64,000 nt of DNA from Pseudoxanthomonas sp. z9. Its GTDB lineage: Bacteria; Pseudomonadota; Gammaproteobacteria; Xanthomonadales; Xanthomonadaceae. The notes beneath the pieces are model-generated. The model did no database searches. It saw only the letters and a program-made list of their open reading frames with translations, and was not told the origin of the DNA. The position numbers and the translations under genes are program-made. Positions 28,056 to 36,241 of this stretch are shown one piece after another. Position 1 is the stretch's first letter; each line of letters begins with the position of its first letter. Location: the NCBI RefSeq assembly GCF_006542425.1, contig NZ_VFID01000009.1:80040-144039 (forward strand), given 5' to 3'.

Positions 28056-29501
28056 TTGAAAACGACCATTCGCTGGCGCATGCCATTCACCTTGTCCGTT
28101 CTGTTCGCGGCGATGTTCGCCGGTGCGACTGGCACCGCGCACGCAGGGCCACGGGCGCAGGTCTGGATCACCACCTCCGACCACCGACAGGCGATGCGGG
28201 CGCAGGCGCCGGTGGCCTTCGACGACAGTTCCGAACGGCGTATCCACATCGAGGTGAACCCGGAACAGCGCTTCCAGCGCATGGTCGGTTTCGGCGCCTC
28301 CATCACCGATTCCTCCGCCTGGTTGATCCAGCACCGCATGTCGCCCGATCAACGCGATGCGCTGCTGCGCGAGCTGTTTGGTCGGGACGGCGGACTCGGC
28401 CTGAGTTTCACCCGCCTGACCATCGGCGCCTCCGACTTCTCGCGCCACCACTACAGCCTGGACGATCCGCCGGGCAACCAGCCGGATCCGGAGCTCAAGC
28501 ACTTCAGCATCGAACCGAATCGCGGCGACGTGGTGCCGGTGACCCGCGCCGCGCTGGCGATCAATCCGCAGTTGCAGGTGATGGCATCGCCCTGGAGCGC
28601 GCCGGCCTGGATGAAATCCAACAACAGCCTGATCCAGGGCGCGCTGCGGCCGGAGTACTACGATGCCTTCGCGCGCTATCTGCTCAAGTTCGTCGACGCC
28701 TACGCGGCCGAGGGCATTCCTATCTTCGCCCTCACCGTGCAGAACGAACCGGATTTCGAACCCAAGGACTACCCCGGCATGCGCCTTAACGCACCGGCGC
28801 GGGCGCGCTTCATCGGCGATCACCTGGGACCACTGCTGGCCGGGCGGAAGAACGCACCGCAGATCTTCGACTGGGACCACAACTGGGACAAGCCGCAGGA
28901 ACCGCTGGGCGTGCTGAACGATCCGGCCGCCGGCAAGTACGTGTCCGCGGTCGCCTGGCATTGCTACGGCGGCGCGGTGGAGGCGCAGACCCCGGTCCAT
29001 GAAGCCTTTCCCGACAAGGACGCCTACCTGACCGAATGCTCCGGCGGCGACTGGGAACCGATCATCAGCGGTGGCCTGACCCTGCAGGCGCGCGGACAGG
29101 TCATCGGCGCGACGCGCAACTGGGCGCGTGGCGTGCTGTTCTGGAACCTGGCGCTGGATCAGGATGGCGGCCCGCACGCCGGCGGCTGCGATACCTGCCG
29201 CGGGGTGGTGACGATCAACAGCGACACCGGCGAGGTCAGCCGCACCGACGAGTACTACGCCCTGGCCCATGCCAGCCGCTTCGTGCGGCCGGGCGCTTCC
29301 AGGGTCGCGTCCGAGGGCGAGGGTGGCGATCTGGATCACGTGGCGTTCCGCAACGAGGACGATGGCTCGCTGGTGCTGGTGATGACCAATTCCGCCAACC
29401 GTACCCGCCGCTTTTCGATTGGGCAGGGCGGCCGGACCCTGCGCTACGCCCTGCCGGCGCGCAGCCTGGCGACCTTCGTCTGGACGCCGGAGGCGCCGTG
29501 A
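28056..29501 (+). CDS. Secreted GH30 glycosidase (glucosylceramidase / beta-glucanase type)
   Basis: The enzyme has a signal peptide (PFTLSVLFAAMFAGATGTAHA) and a GH30 barrel plus side beta-domain. The acid/base is about Glu231 in TVQNEPDF, the nucleophile about Glu327 in AYLTECSGG; VGFGASITDSSAWL and ASPWSAPAWMK are family hallmarks. I choose a TTG start at 28056 because GGGAGAG lies 5 bases before it; the ATG at 28080 has no ribosome-binding site but would also give a usable signal. Length is 481 residues from TTG. It probably cleaves beta-glucans (beta-1,6 or mixed) outside the cytoplasm. It is divergent from the TonB receptor and followed by the LacI gene. Confidence 0.9.
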   Translation: MKTTIRWRMPFTLSVLFAAMFAGATGTAHAGPRAQVWITTSDHRQAMRAQAPVAFDDSSERRIHIEVNPEQRFQRMVGFGASITDSSAWLIQHRMSPDQRDALLRELFGRDGGLGLSFTRLTIGASDFSRHHYSLDDPPGNQPDPELKHFSIEPNRGDVVPVTRAALAINPQLQVMASPWSAPAWMKSNNSLIQGALRPEYYDAFARYLLKFVDAYAAEGIPIFALTVQNEPDFEPKDYPGMRLNAPARARFIGDHLGPLLAGRKNAPQIFDWDHNWDKPQEPLGVLNDPAAGKYVSAVAWHCYGGAVEAQTPVHEAFPDKDAYLTECSGGDWEPIISGGLTLQARGQVIGATRNWARGVLFWNLALDQDGGPHAGGCDTCRGVVTINSDTGEVSRTDEYYALAHASRFVRPGASRVASEGEGGDLDHVAFRNEDDGSLVLVMTNSANRTRRFSIGQGGRTLRYALPARSLATFVWTPEAP

Positions 29502-29574
29502 CGCAGCGCGCAAGGCCGACGCCGCGCGCTCTGGCAGAATGACGTCCTGGAAGAGGTGAAGGAAGCCCAGCGCC

Positions 29575-30588
29575 ATGCGCATTCGGATTGAGGACGTGGC
29601 CGCCGCCGCCGGTGTTTCGATGAAGACGGTATCGCGCGTGCTCAACCACGAGCCGAACGTGCGCGAGGAGACCCGGCGTCGGGTCGAGGATGTCGTCGCC
29701 CGGTTGCAGTATCGTCCCAACCCGTCGGCGCGCAGCCTGGCCGGCCAGCGGTCCTACGTGGTGGCGCTGGCCTACGACAACCCGTCGCGCAACTACCTGA
29801 TGGAAATCCAGAGCGGCGTGCTGGAAGCCTGCCGGGCCCAGCACTACACCCTGGTGCTGGCGCCGGTGACCTTCGGCCAGCGCGGCTACACCGCCGACAT
29901 CACTTCGCTGGTCGAACATTTCGGCCTGGACGGGGTGCTGCTGATCCCGCCGCTGACCGACGACAAGGCGCTGCTGGCGCAGTTGGAAGAGCACGAGATC
30001 CCGTTCGCCAGCATTTCCCCACGCGTCCGCCGCGGCCGTATCGGAGTGACCGTGGACGAGCACGCCGCGGTCTGTGACCTGGTGGCCGAACTGGTCGCCC
30101 TCGGCCATCGCCGCATCGGCCATATCAAGGGCCACAAGGCGCATGGCGCCTGCGCCTGGCGTTTCGCCGGCTATCGCGACGCGCTGGAACGCGCCGGCAT
30201 CGACTTCGATCCGGACCTGGTGGTGGAAGGCGAGTTCACCTACGAATCCGGCGTGCATGGCGCCAACCAGCTGCTGGATCTGAAGGATCCGCCAACCGCC
30301 ATCTTCGCCGCCAACGACGACACCGCCGCCGGGGTGATCCGGGTCGCGGGCCTGCGCGGGTTGAACGTGCCACGCGATCTGTCGGTCTGCGGCTTCGACG
30401 ATACGCCGATCTCGCGCCACATCTTTCCGGCCCTGACCACGGTCCGCCAGCCGACCCGCGACATGGGTCGGGTGGCGACCCTCGAACTGCTCAACAGCAT
30501 CCGCGATCCCGATGCGGGCCGGATGGTGCCGATCCAGTACTCCCTGGAACTGCGCGAATCCATCGCCCCGCCCCGTCGCAAGCGATGA
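29575..30588 (+). CDS. LacI-family repressor of the beta-glucoside locus
   Basis: The 337-residue protein has the LacI helix-turn-helix and hinge at residues 1-60 (RIEDVAAAAGVSMKTVSRVL, then NPSARSLAGQRS) and a periplasmic-binding-protein-like sensor (LDGVLLIPPL; AIFAANDDTAAGVIRVA; CGFDDTPISRHIFPALTTVR). It follows GH30 by 73 bp. Two identical LacI-type palindromes flank this gene set, one at the receptor and one at the symporter, so it is the obvious candidate to bind them, with a glucoside or glucose derivative as inducer. Confidence 0.92.
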   Translation: MRIRIEDVAAAAGVSMKTVSRVLNHEPNVREETRRRVEDVVARLQYRPNPSARSLAGQRSYVVALAYDNPSRNYLMEIQSGVLEACRAQHYTLVLAPVTFGQRGYTADITSLVEHFGLDGVLLIPPLTDDKALLAQLEEHEIPFASISPRVRRGRIGVTVDEHAAVCDLVAELVALGHRRIGHIKGHKAHGACAWRFAGYRDALERAGIDFDPDLVVEGEFTYESGVHGANQLLDLKDPPTAIFAANDDTAAGVIRVAGLRGLNVPRDLSVCGFDDTPISRHIFPALTTVRQPTRDMGRVATLELLNSIRDPDAGRMVPIQYSLELRESIAPPRRKR

Positions 30589-30593
30589 CGTGG

Positions 30594-30611
30594 AGCGGAG
30601 CTTGCTCCGCT
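30594..30611. repeat. Hairpin AGCGGAGC-TT-GCTCCGCT after the LacI gene
   Basis: A perfect 8-bp stem with a 2-base spacer starts 6 bp after the LacI stop. It could end transcription together with the second hairpin at 30632-30647, or be a dispersed intergenic palindrome. Confidence 0.5.
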
Positions 30612-30631
30612 GCTTCTCCGCGCCACTCCAA

Positions 30632-30652
30632 GCCGGGCGAGCCCGGCCTTTG
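30632..30652. terminator. Hairpin GCCGGG-CGAG-CCCGGC between convergent genes
   Basis: A 6-bp GC stem (30632-30637 / 30642-30647) is followed by CTTTGT on the plus strand and lies just before the stop of the minus-strand symporter gene. It has nearly the same sequence as the hairpin at 6579-6594. It probably terminates the LacI transcript. Confidence 0.55.
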
Positions 30653-30654
30653 TA

Positions 30655-32229
30655 TCACCAGAAGATCGTGTACAGGGCGATCAGGATGACGATCACGGCC
30701 ACCGCACCAACGTTGAACACCCCCGGCGTGCGGTAGTCCACATCGTCGGTGTGGATGAAATCCTTGCCTTCGGCGCGCGCGGTGGCCAGCGACACCACCA
30801 CCGCCAGCACCAGCGCGGCCAGGAACACGATGCCGACCCGGTCCATGAACGGCAACAGGTAGACGCCGGTCTTCTGCGCCCAGAAGAAAGCCGCCGACAG
30901 CAGCACCGAACCCAGCGCCGCGGCCAGCGCGCCGGCCTCGTTGGCGCGCTTCCAGAACAGGCCGAGCACGAAGATCACCACGATGCCCGGAGTGAAGAAA
31001 CCGGTGAATTCCTGGATGAACTGGAAACCCTGGTCGAAGCTGCCCAGCAGCGGCCGCGCCGCGAGGATGCCTAGCAGCACAGCGACGGCGGCGGCGATGC
31101 GGCCGACCTTCACCTGGCGCGCCTCGCTCGGCTTGCTCCTGGACTTGGCATAGAAGTCGAGGGTGAAGATGGTCGCCACCGAATTGATCTTGGATGCCAG
31201 CGACGCGACGATCGCCGCCACCAGCGCCGCGAAAACCAGGCCGAGGATGCCAGTGGGCAGCAGGCGCATCATGGTCGGGTAGGCCTGATCAGGTTTCTCC
31301 AGTCCCGGCGCCAGCACCACCGCCGCGATGCCCGGCAGCACCACGATCACCGGCATCAGCAGCTTGAGGAAAGCGGCGAACAGCACGCCCTTCTGCGCCT
31401 CGGCGATGTCCTTGGCGGCCAGCGCGCGCTGGATGATGTACTGATTGAAGCCCCAGTAGCTGACATTCATGATCCACATGCCGCCGATCAGCACGCTGAT
31501 GCCCGGCAGATCCTTGTAGAAGGGGTTGTCCTCGCCGAGGATCATCTCGAAGTGCCCGGGGTGCTGCGACCACAGCTTCTGGAAGCCGGCGACGATGCCC
31601 GCGCCTTCGCCGATGTGGCTCAGGGTCAGACCGGCGACGAGCAGGCCGCCCAGCACGAGCAACGACACCTGCACGATGTCGGTCAGCGCCACCGCCTTCA
31701 GACCGCCATACAACTGGTACACCAGTGCGAACACGCCCAGCAGGGTCAGCGCCAGCATCTGGTCCATGCCGGTCACCTGGCTGACCGCGATCGAACCCAG
31801 CCACATGATCGAGGTCAGGTTGACGAAGACGTACAGCAGCAGCCAGAACACCGCCATCAGGGTGCGGATGCGGGTGCCGTAACGCTGCTCCAGGAACTGC
31901 GGCATGGTGTAGATGCCGTTGCGCAGGAACACCGGCAGGAAGAACTTGCCGACGATCAGCAGGGTCAGCGCCGCCATCCATTCGTAGGAGGCGATGGCCA
32001 GGCCGATGGCGTAGCCGGACCCGGACATGCCGATGATCTGCTCGGCGGAAATGTTCGCGGCGATCAACGACGCGCCAATCGCCCACCACGGCAGAGACTT
32101 GCTGGCCAGGAAGTAGTCCTTGGCATCCTTCTGGTGACCGCCCTTTTCGCGGGATACCCACTGCGCCAGGATGAAGATGCCGGCCAGATAGGCCAGGACG
32201 ATGCCGATATCGAGTGCGGACAGTTCCAC
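30655..32229 (-). CDS. Sodium/sugar symporter (SSS family, SglT-like)
   Basis: The GTG at 32229 is preceded by GGGAG at a good distance and yields 524 residues with about 14 helices, beginning VELSALDIGIVLAYLAGIFIL. SSS signatures include DYFLASKSLPWWAIGASLIA, NISAEQIIGMSGSG, YGGLKAVALTDIVQ and WGFNQYIIQRALAAKD, the last typical of the glucose/galactose branch. It would import glucose or a glucoside with sodium. The upstream region carries the second LacI palindrome and a TGGTATT repeat, so it is probably under two regulators. An upstream in-frame ATG at 32259 is possible but has no ribosome-binding site. Confidence 0.92.
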   Translation of the reverse strand: MELSALDIGIVLAYLAGIFILAQWVSREKGGHQKDAKDYFLASKSLPWWAIGASLIAANISAEQIIGMSGSGYAIGLAIASYEWMAALTLLIVGKFFLPVFLRNGIYTMPQFLEQRYGTRIRTLMAVFWLLLYVFVNLTSIMWLGSIAVSQVTGMDQMLALTLLGVFALVYQLYGGLKAVALTDIVQVSLLVLGGLLVAGLTLSHIGEGAGIVAGFQKLWSQHPGHFEMILGEDNPFYKDLPGISVLIGGMWIMNVSYWGFNQYIIQRALAAKDIAEAQKGVLFAAFLKLLMPVIVVLPGIAAVVLAPGLEKPDQAYPTMMRLLPTGILGLVFAALVAAIVASLASKINSVATIFTLDFYAKSRSKPSEARQVKVGRIAAAVAVLLGILAARPLLGSFDQGFQFIQEFTGFFTPGIVVIFVLGLFWKRANEAGALAAALGSVLLSAAFFWAQKTGVYLLPFMDRVGIVFLAALVLAVVVSLATARAEGKDFIHTDDVDYRTPGVFNVGAVAVIVILIALYTIFW

Positions 32230-32380
32230 TACGGGCTCCCGTGGTAATGGAGGGCGCATCGTGGCATGGCGGGATCCCGGAAGCGTGGGTTGCCGCATCA
32301 TGCGGGCCGATCGTTCCCGTGGATCCGCCGAAGGCACGACAGGCGGAATCGCGGCATCGCCCGGCGCAAGCCGCCGGCGA

Positions 32381-32394
32381 TGACAGCGCTGTCA
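32381..32394. promoter_or_regulatory. LacI-type operator TGACAGCGCTGTCA (copy 2)
   Basis: Identical over 14 bp to the site at 27873-27886, and 152 bp upstream of the symporter start. It ties the symporter to the same LacI regulator as the receptor and glycosidases. Confidence 0.82.
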
Positions 32395-32431
32395 GCTTAC
32401 GCAACGAAGTCCTGTTTGCATCGTGCGTTGC

Positions 32432-32449
32432 ACCAATCCTGGGATTGGT
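32432..32449. promoter_or_regulatory. Perfect palindrome ACCAATCC-TG-GGATTGGT
   Basis: Two exact 8-bp arms separated by TG lie upstream of the symporter, overlapping the first half of a TGGTATT-type box at 32446. It may be a composite operator or a hairpin. Confidence 0.45.
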
Positions 32450-32463
32450 ATTTCTTTGGTGGT
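32446..32463. promoter_or_regulatory. TGGTATT-N4-TGGTGGT direct repeat, GntR (NagQ-type) box candidate
   Basis: Two heptamers 11 bp apart match the format of the boxes at 38501-38518 and 38574-38591 beside the HutC-type GntR gene. One turn of helix separates the halves, as expected of tandem binding on one face. Confidence 0.5.
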
Positions 32464-32844
32464 GAAGCGTAGCGATTTGGATCGGTACAAACGCATTTCG
32501 CGATGAAGCCGGCGCGCTTCGGACAGGGCTGGATGCGCGGGAGCGCGAACGTGCGCGAACCGGACGCGCGCCCCCTATCCGCGGGCCTTCGCGCAGGCCA
32601 TCACATGGTGGTAGTCAATGACATGCAGCGATGGAACTCGCCGGCGCGCCGGCCGCGCTTTCGCAGTCGGCGCGGGACGGCGATGCGCACAGCGTCGCGA
32701 GGATCATCGGCCAGGCGAACCGGTGACGAAGACGGGACGGCGCCCCTGACACATGCGCGTCCCGCGCCGCCAGCGGCAGCGATGACAAGCTCATCGGCAA
32801 CCTCCCTCATCCGGCCGCCGCAGCGTCCGGGGGATGGATGCGGG

Positions 32845-34662
32845 TCAAGCCAGCGCGGGCTGCGCGGACACGCGCGGTTCCAGCACTTCGCGGCGCGGAT
32901 GGATCAGCCACAGGCTCAACAGCGCAGGCAGGCTGAGCACGCCGCAGGCAACGATCCAGGTGATCCGCGCGGGCGTGGACAGATCGGTCTTTCGCGTCCA
33001 TCCCACCGCGCCCAGCAGCGACAGCAGCATGAGCACGCCGGCGATGATCGCCACCTGGCGGGGCACCGGCGGGCGCGCGGTGTCGTCGGTGATCCGGTCG
33101 CCCGCGAACAGCCGCCGGGCGGCTCGCTGCAATTCATAGATCACCGGCGCGGGAAACCAGTTCTGGTAGCGCCACAGCGAGGGGAAACCGCTCTTGAGAT
33201 CCCGCCGCATGACTTGCGTGGCCTTGCCCTGGTCGTCGATCCACACCGTCTGCTGATAGGGCAGCGCGCCCTCGGCGTTGTGGGCGCTGCGACTGAACAG
33301 GAACGACACCAGGTAGCCGTCCAGCAGTTCGACCGCGTCGGCGCGGTACAGGTCGCCGACCTTGCCCGGGATGGCCAGACGCTGGCGTGGCGTGAGCATG
33401 CGGTCGCCGGCAACGAGGTCGCGACCGTCATAGAAGTACACGGCACGGTCACTGAGCAGGGCCAGGTCGTCACCGACGCGGTCATAGCCGGTAATCCGTT
33501 CCGCCGCCGGCAGCCGCAGGCGCGGCACCACCCGCTTCTGGCCGCTGTCGTACTGGTAGACGCGGGTGGTGCCGATCAGGCTGTTCTCCGGACCGGGCAT
33601 CACCGGCTCCGGGAACGGCGCGTCTCCCTCCACACCGAGTTCGCCGGCCCTGCGGTAGTTCACCAGGCTGTAGCCTTCCAGGCGCATGCGATCGTGGCTG
33701 AACACCCAGCGGATGCGGTGCTGCTCGTCATCGAACTCCATCGGCACGATGTTGGTCAATTCGTCGCGTACCGGCGTCGCGCGCAGCCCCGGACCGAACG
33801 AGGACACTTCCGAGATCTGCGCCTGTTCCCGCCACAGCGCGGCCTGCGGATCACGGCTGCCGCGCAGGCCCATCACCATCAGGTCCTTGCCCTCGGCGTT
33901 CTCGGACTCCTTCTCGCCACCGGCGCTCGGTACCGGCGCGTTGTTCGGGTGCGAGCCCTGCGCGATCCACAGGAACTCGACACCGAAGCCCACCATCACC
34001 AGTGCCAGCCACATCGCCACCTGCAACGGAATCGCGATGAAGAAGGTGCGCGGCAGGGTGTGCGGCGCGGTACCCAGATCCGGCTTGAAGGCGACCCATA
34101 CCATGCCCGCCAGCATCACCAGGAGGATCAACTGCGCCGCGATCGCGCCCATTCCGCTGGCTTGGTTGAACGCCAGCCACGACAGCAGGGCCAAGCCGCT
34201 GTAGCCGTAACGCCGGTTGGCCAGCATCGCGTAGGTGCCCGCCAGATAGGCGCAGATCGCGATCAGCCATGCCGACACGCCCAGCAGCAGATGGCGATGA
34301 TCGACCACCCGCGCGGTCATGAACTCCTGCCAGCCGGCCAGCAGCCACAGCGGCAGCACGATCGCCACCGCCAGTTGCAACGCGCCCGCGCCCACCAGCA
34401 GCGCCGCCAGCTTGGCGGGCGGGATCGGTCGATGCAGCAGGTACATCCAGGTGTTCGGCTTGCGGTAGCCGCCCATCTGGTACAGCCCCAGCAGCAGGCC
34501 GGTGACCGCGTAGACGCCGGCCAGCACTTCGTAGACCAGCCGTGGTTGCTGGGCCAGATCGACCACCCGGGTCATGAACCCGAGGATCACCAGTTGCAGC
34601 ACCGCGTAGGCGATCGCCCAGATGCGGAAGCGCTGCACTTCAGCCTTGAACATGTCCCACAT
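32845..34662 (-). CDS. ABC-2-type membrane permease with a large extracytoplasmic insert
   Basis: The 605-residue protein has six or so helices in the first 245 residues (for example LQLVILGFMTRVV, LLVGAGALQLAVAIVLPLWL, GMGAIAAQLILLVMLAGMVW), a long soluble part (about 250-530) with beta-propeller-like repeats (DDEQHRIRWVFSHDRMRLEG; DRAVYFYDGRDLVAGDRML), and two helices near the end. It follows the ABC ATPase by 22 bp and should be its membrane partner. The insert is unusual for a simple ABC-2 permease and may sense or bind something in the periplasm. Substrate unknown; YtrA-type ABC systems often respond to envelope stress or peptides. Confidence 0.75.
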   Translation of the reverse strand: MWDMFKAEVQRFRIWAIAYAVLQLVILGFMTRVVDLAQQPRLVYEVLAGVYAVTGLLLGLYQMGGYRKPNTWMYLLHRPIPPAKLAALLVGAGALQLAVAIVLPLWLLAGWQEFMTARVVDHRHLLLGVSAWLIAICAYLAGTYAMLANRRYGYSGLALLSWLAFNQASGMGAIAAQLILLVMLAGMVWVAFKPDLGTAPHTLPRTFFIAIPLQVAMWLALVMVGFGVEFLWIAQGSHPNNAPVPSAGGEKESENAEGKDLMVMGLRGSRDPQAALWREQAQISEVSSFGPGLRATPVRDELTNIVPMEFDDEQHRIRWVFSHDRMRLEGYSLVNYRRAGELGVEGDAPFPEPVMPGPENSLIGTTRVYQYDSGQKRVVPRLRLPAAERITGYDRVGDDLALLSDRAVYFYDGRDLVAGDRMLTPRQRLAIPGKVGDLYRADAVELLDGYLVSFLFSRSAHNAEGALPYQQTVWIDDQGKATQVMRRDLKSGFPSLWRYQNWFPAPVIYELQRAARRLFAGDRITDDTARPPVPRQVAIIAGVLMLLSLLGAVGWTRKTDLSTPARITWIVACGVLSLPALLSLWLIHPRREVLEPRVSAQPALA

Positions 34663-34684
34663 GATCGTGTCCTCTCCAGGGCGC

Positions 34685-35614
34685 TCAGTGCTGCCGTTGC
34701 GGCTGCGCCGGCGCGGCGTGGTTCTTGGTCAGGAAGCCGTTGACCGCGCGATCCAGGCTGACCGGCATGCTCTGGATCGAACGCGCGCCGCTGGCGCGCA
34801 GGAATTCGGCGAACTCCTCGTCCTGGTCCAGCACGAGGTAGTGGTGCAGGCCATCCAGCCTTTGCAGCTGCAGCAGGCCGGGAACGGTCGCCGGATCCGG
34901 GCCCTTGAACGGGATGTCCGCCACCCAGTGGGTGACCCGCGCACAGAACTCCTCGGGTGCCGACATGTTCTTGAGCTGACCGCGTTCCAGGATGATCAGG
35001 TTGTCGGCGATGCGCTCGATTTCCTCCATCTGGTGCGAGCAGTAGATCACCGTGCATTGCTCGGCGGCGTTGGAATACATCAGCGATTCCAGGAATGCGC
35101 GCCGGGCCACCACGTCCAGGCCCAGCGTGGGCTCGTCGAGCACCAGCAGTTCCGGGCCCTGCGCCAGCGCGAGCGCGAGGTTCAGTCCCGCGCGTTCGCC
35201 GCGGGAGAGTTGGGCGATCTTCTGTTCCGACAGAACCTGATAGTGGCCCAGCACCTCGTCGCAGGCCTGCTGGTTCCAGCGCGGGTACTGGCGGCGTTGC
35301 ATCGCGGTCACCGCGGCGACCTTCATCCAGCCGGGCAGCGTGTGTTCCTCGTTGACGAAACCGATGCGCGCGCGGTCATCGGGACGCAGGCGCTGGCTGT
35401 CGCGGCCGAGGATGCGCGCCTGCCCCACCGTCGGCGGCAGGAAGCCGAGCAGGATCCGGAACAGGGTGGATTTGCCGGCGCCGTTGGCGCCGACGATGGC
35501 GTGGATGCGCCCGCGCGGGATGCGCAGGTCCAGGTGATCCAGCGCCAGCCCGCGCCCGTAGCACTTGCTGAGCGCGGCGGTTTCGATCACGTAGTCGGAA
35601 TCGGGAGTGCTCAT
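34685..35614 (-). CDS. ABC transporter ATP-binding protein (YtrB/CcmA-like)
   Basis: The 309-residue ATPase has Walker A (IVGANGAGKSTLF), the signature (AQLSRGERAGLNLALALAQG), Walker B (PELLVLDEPTLGLD) and the switch His (VIYCSHQMEEIERIA). The last 90 residues form an accessory domain. It lies between a YtrA-type regulator and the membrane protein, the standard order of GntR/YtrA-controlled exporters. Confidence 0.93.
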   Translation of the reverse strand: MSTPDSDYVIETAALSKCYGRGLALDHLDLRIPRGRIHAIVGANGAGKSTLFRILLGFLPPTVGQARILGRDSQRLRPDDRARIGFVNEEHTLPGWMKVAAVTAMQRRQYPRWNQQACDEVLGHYQVLSEQKIAQLSRGERAGLNLALALAQGPELLVLDEPTLGLDVVARRAFLESLMYSNAAEQCTVIYCSHQMEEIERIADNLIILERGQLKNMSAPEEFCARVTHWVADIPFKGPDPATVPGLLQLQRLDGLHHYLVLDQDEEFAEFLRASGARSIQSMPVSLDRAVNGFLTKNHAAPAQPQRQH

Positions 35615-35667
35615 GATCGTCGCGGGATCGGGTGACGGAACGCGGAAGGAGGACGCGCGCCGGCGTG

Positions 35668-36081
35668 TCAGGCGGATTTCTTTTTCGGCGCGATCACGCG
35701 CAGTTCCTTGTCCAGCCGCGCCAGCGCGCGATCCGGCGGGTAGTCGAGGGCGATGACTTCATGCACGAACGCCTGCACCGCATCGTCCATGCGTCGCTCG
35801 CGCTCGGCGTCGCTCAGGCGCTGGCGCGGCGTGGCCACGAACAGGCCCAGGCCCTGGCGCGATTCCAGCCAGCCTTCGCTGGTCAGTTCGGTGTAGGCCT
35901 TGGCGACGGTGTTGGGATTGATCATCAGCTGCTGTGCAAGCCCGCGCACGCTGGGCAGCTGCACGCCCGGCTTGAGTTCGGCGGTGGCGATCTTCATCCG
36001 CACGCCATCGACGATCTGCTTGCTGATTGGACGCGGATCGCCAGCGGCGATCTGGATCATCAATGCCTGGGTACGCGCCAT
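35668..36081 (-). CDS. GntR-family regulator, YtrA subfamily
   Basis: The 137-residue protein is an N-terminal GntR winged helix (DPRPISKQIVDGVRMKIATA; GVQLPSVRGLAQQLMINPNT; AYTELTSEGWLESRQGLGLF) with only a short C-terminal helix pair, the defining shape of YtrA regulators, which control adjacent ABC transporters. The ATG at 36081 has GAGG six bases upstream. An ACTGT-N10-ACAGT inverted repeat lies 16 bp upstream of the start and is the likely autoregulatory operator. Confidence 0.9.
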   Translation of the reverse strand: MARTQALMIQIAAGDPRPISKQIVDGVRMKIATAELKPGVQLPSVRGLAQQLMINPNTVAKAYTELTSEGWLESRQGLGLFVATPRQRLSDAERERRMDDAVQAFVHEVIALDYPPDRALARLDKELRVIAPKKKSA

Positions 36082-36096
36082 GGGACACCTCAATCA

Positions 36097-36116
36097 ACTG
36101 TACTAGCACGCACAGT
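36097..36116. promoter_or_regulatory. ACTGT-N10-ACAGT inverted repeat, candidate YtrA-type operator
   Basis: Exact 5-bp half-sites at 36097-36101 and 36112-36116 flank TACTAGCACG-like spacer sequence, immediately upstream of the GntR/ABC operon. Half-sites are short, so the call rests on position. Confidence 0.45.
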
Positions 36117-36193
36117 GCGGTCGGATGATTCGGGCCGTCAATGGCGCGGAGGCCGTGTTGCGACGAAAGCCCCGGCGAGGGGTGCGGAAGCGG

Positions 36194-36228
36194 TTCCCGC
36201 GGGGACGGAAATCCGTTCCCCGCGGGAA
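36194..36228 (-). terminator. GC-rich hairpin after the phosphoesterase gene
   Basis: TTCCCGCGGGGACGG (36194-36208) pairs with CCGTTCCCCGCGGGAA (36213-36228), with one bulged T and a 4-base loop. It lies 14 bp after the minus-strand stop at 36242. There is no strong T-tract. Confidence 0.5.
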
Positions 36229-36241
36229 GGCCCCGGCGGCA

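Larger units (their letters stand above)
32230..32844. other. 615-bp non-coding stretch upstream of the symporter gene
   Basis: It holds the LacI-type palindrome, an 18-bp palindrome and a direct-repeat box (listed separately), all between 32381 and 32463. From 32500 on I see no confident gene. The best candidate is a 59-codon minus-strand frame (32794-32615) with GGGAGG six bases before its ATG, downstream of the ABC permease. Its product has no recognisable domain. Confidence 0.6.
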
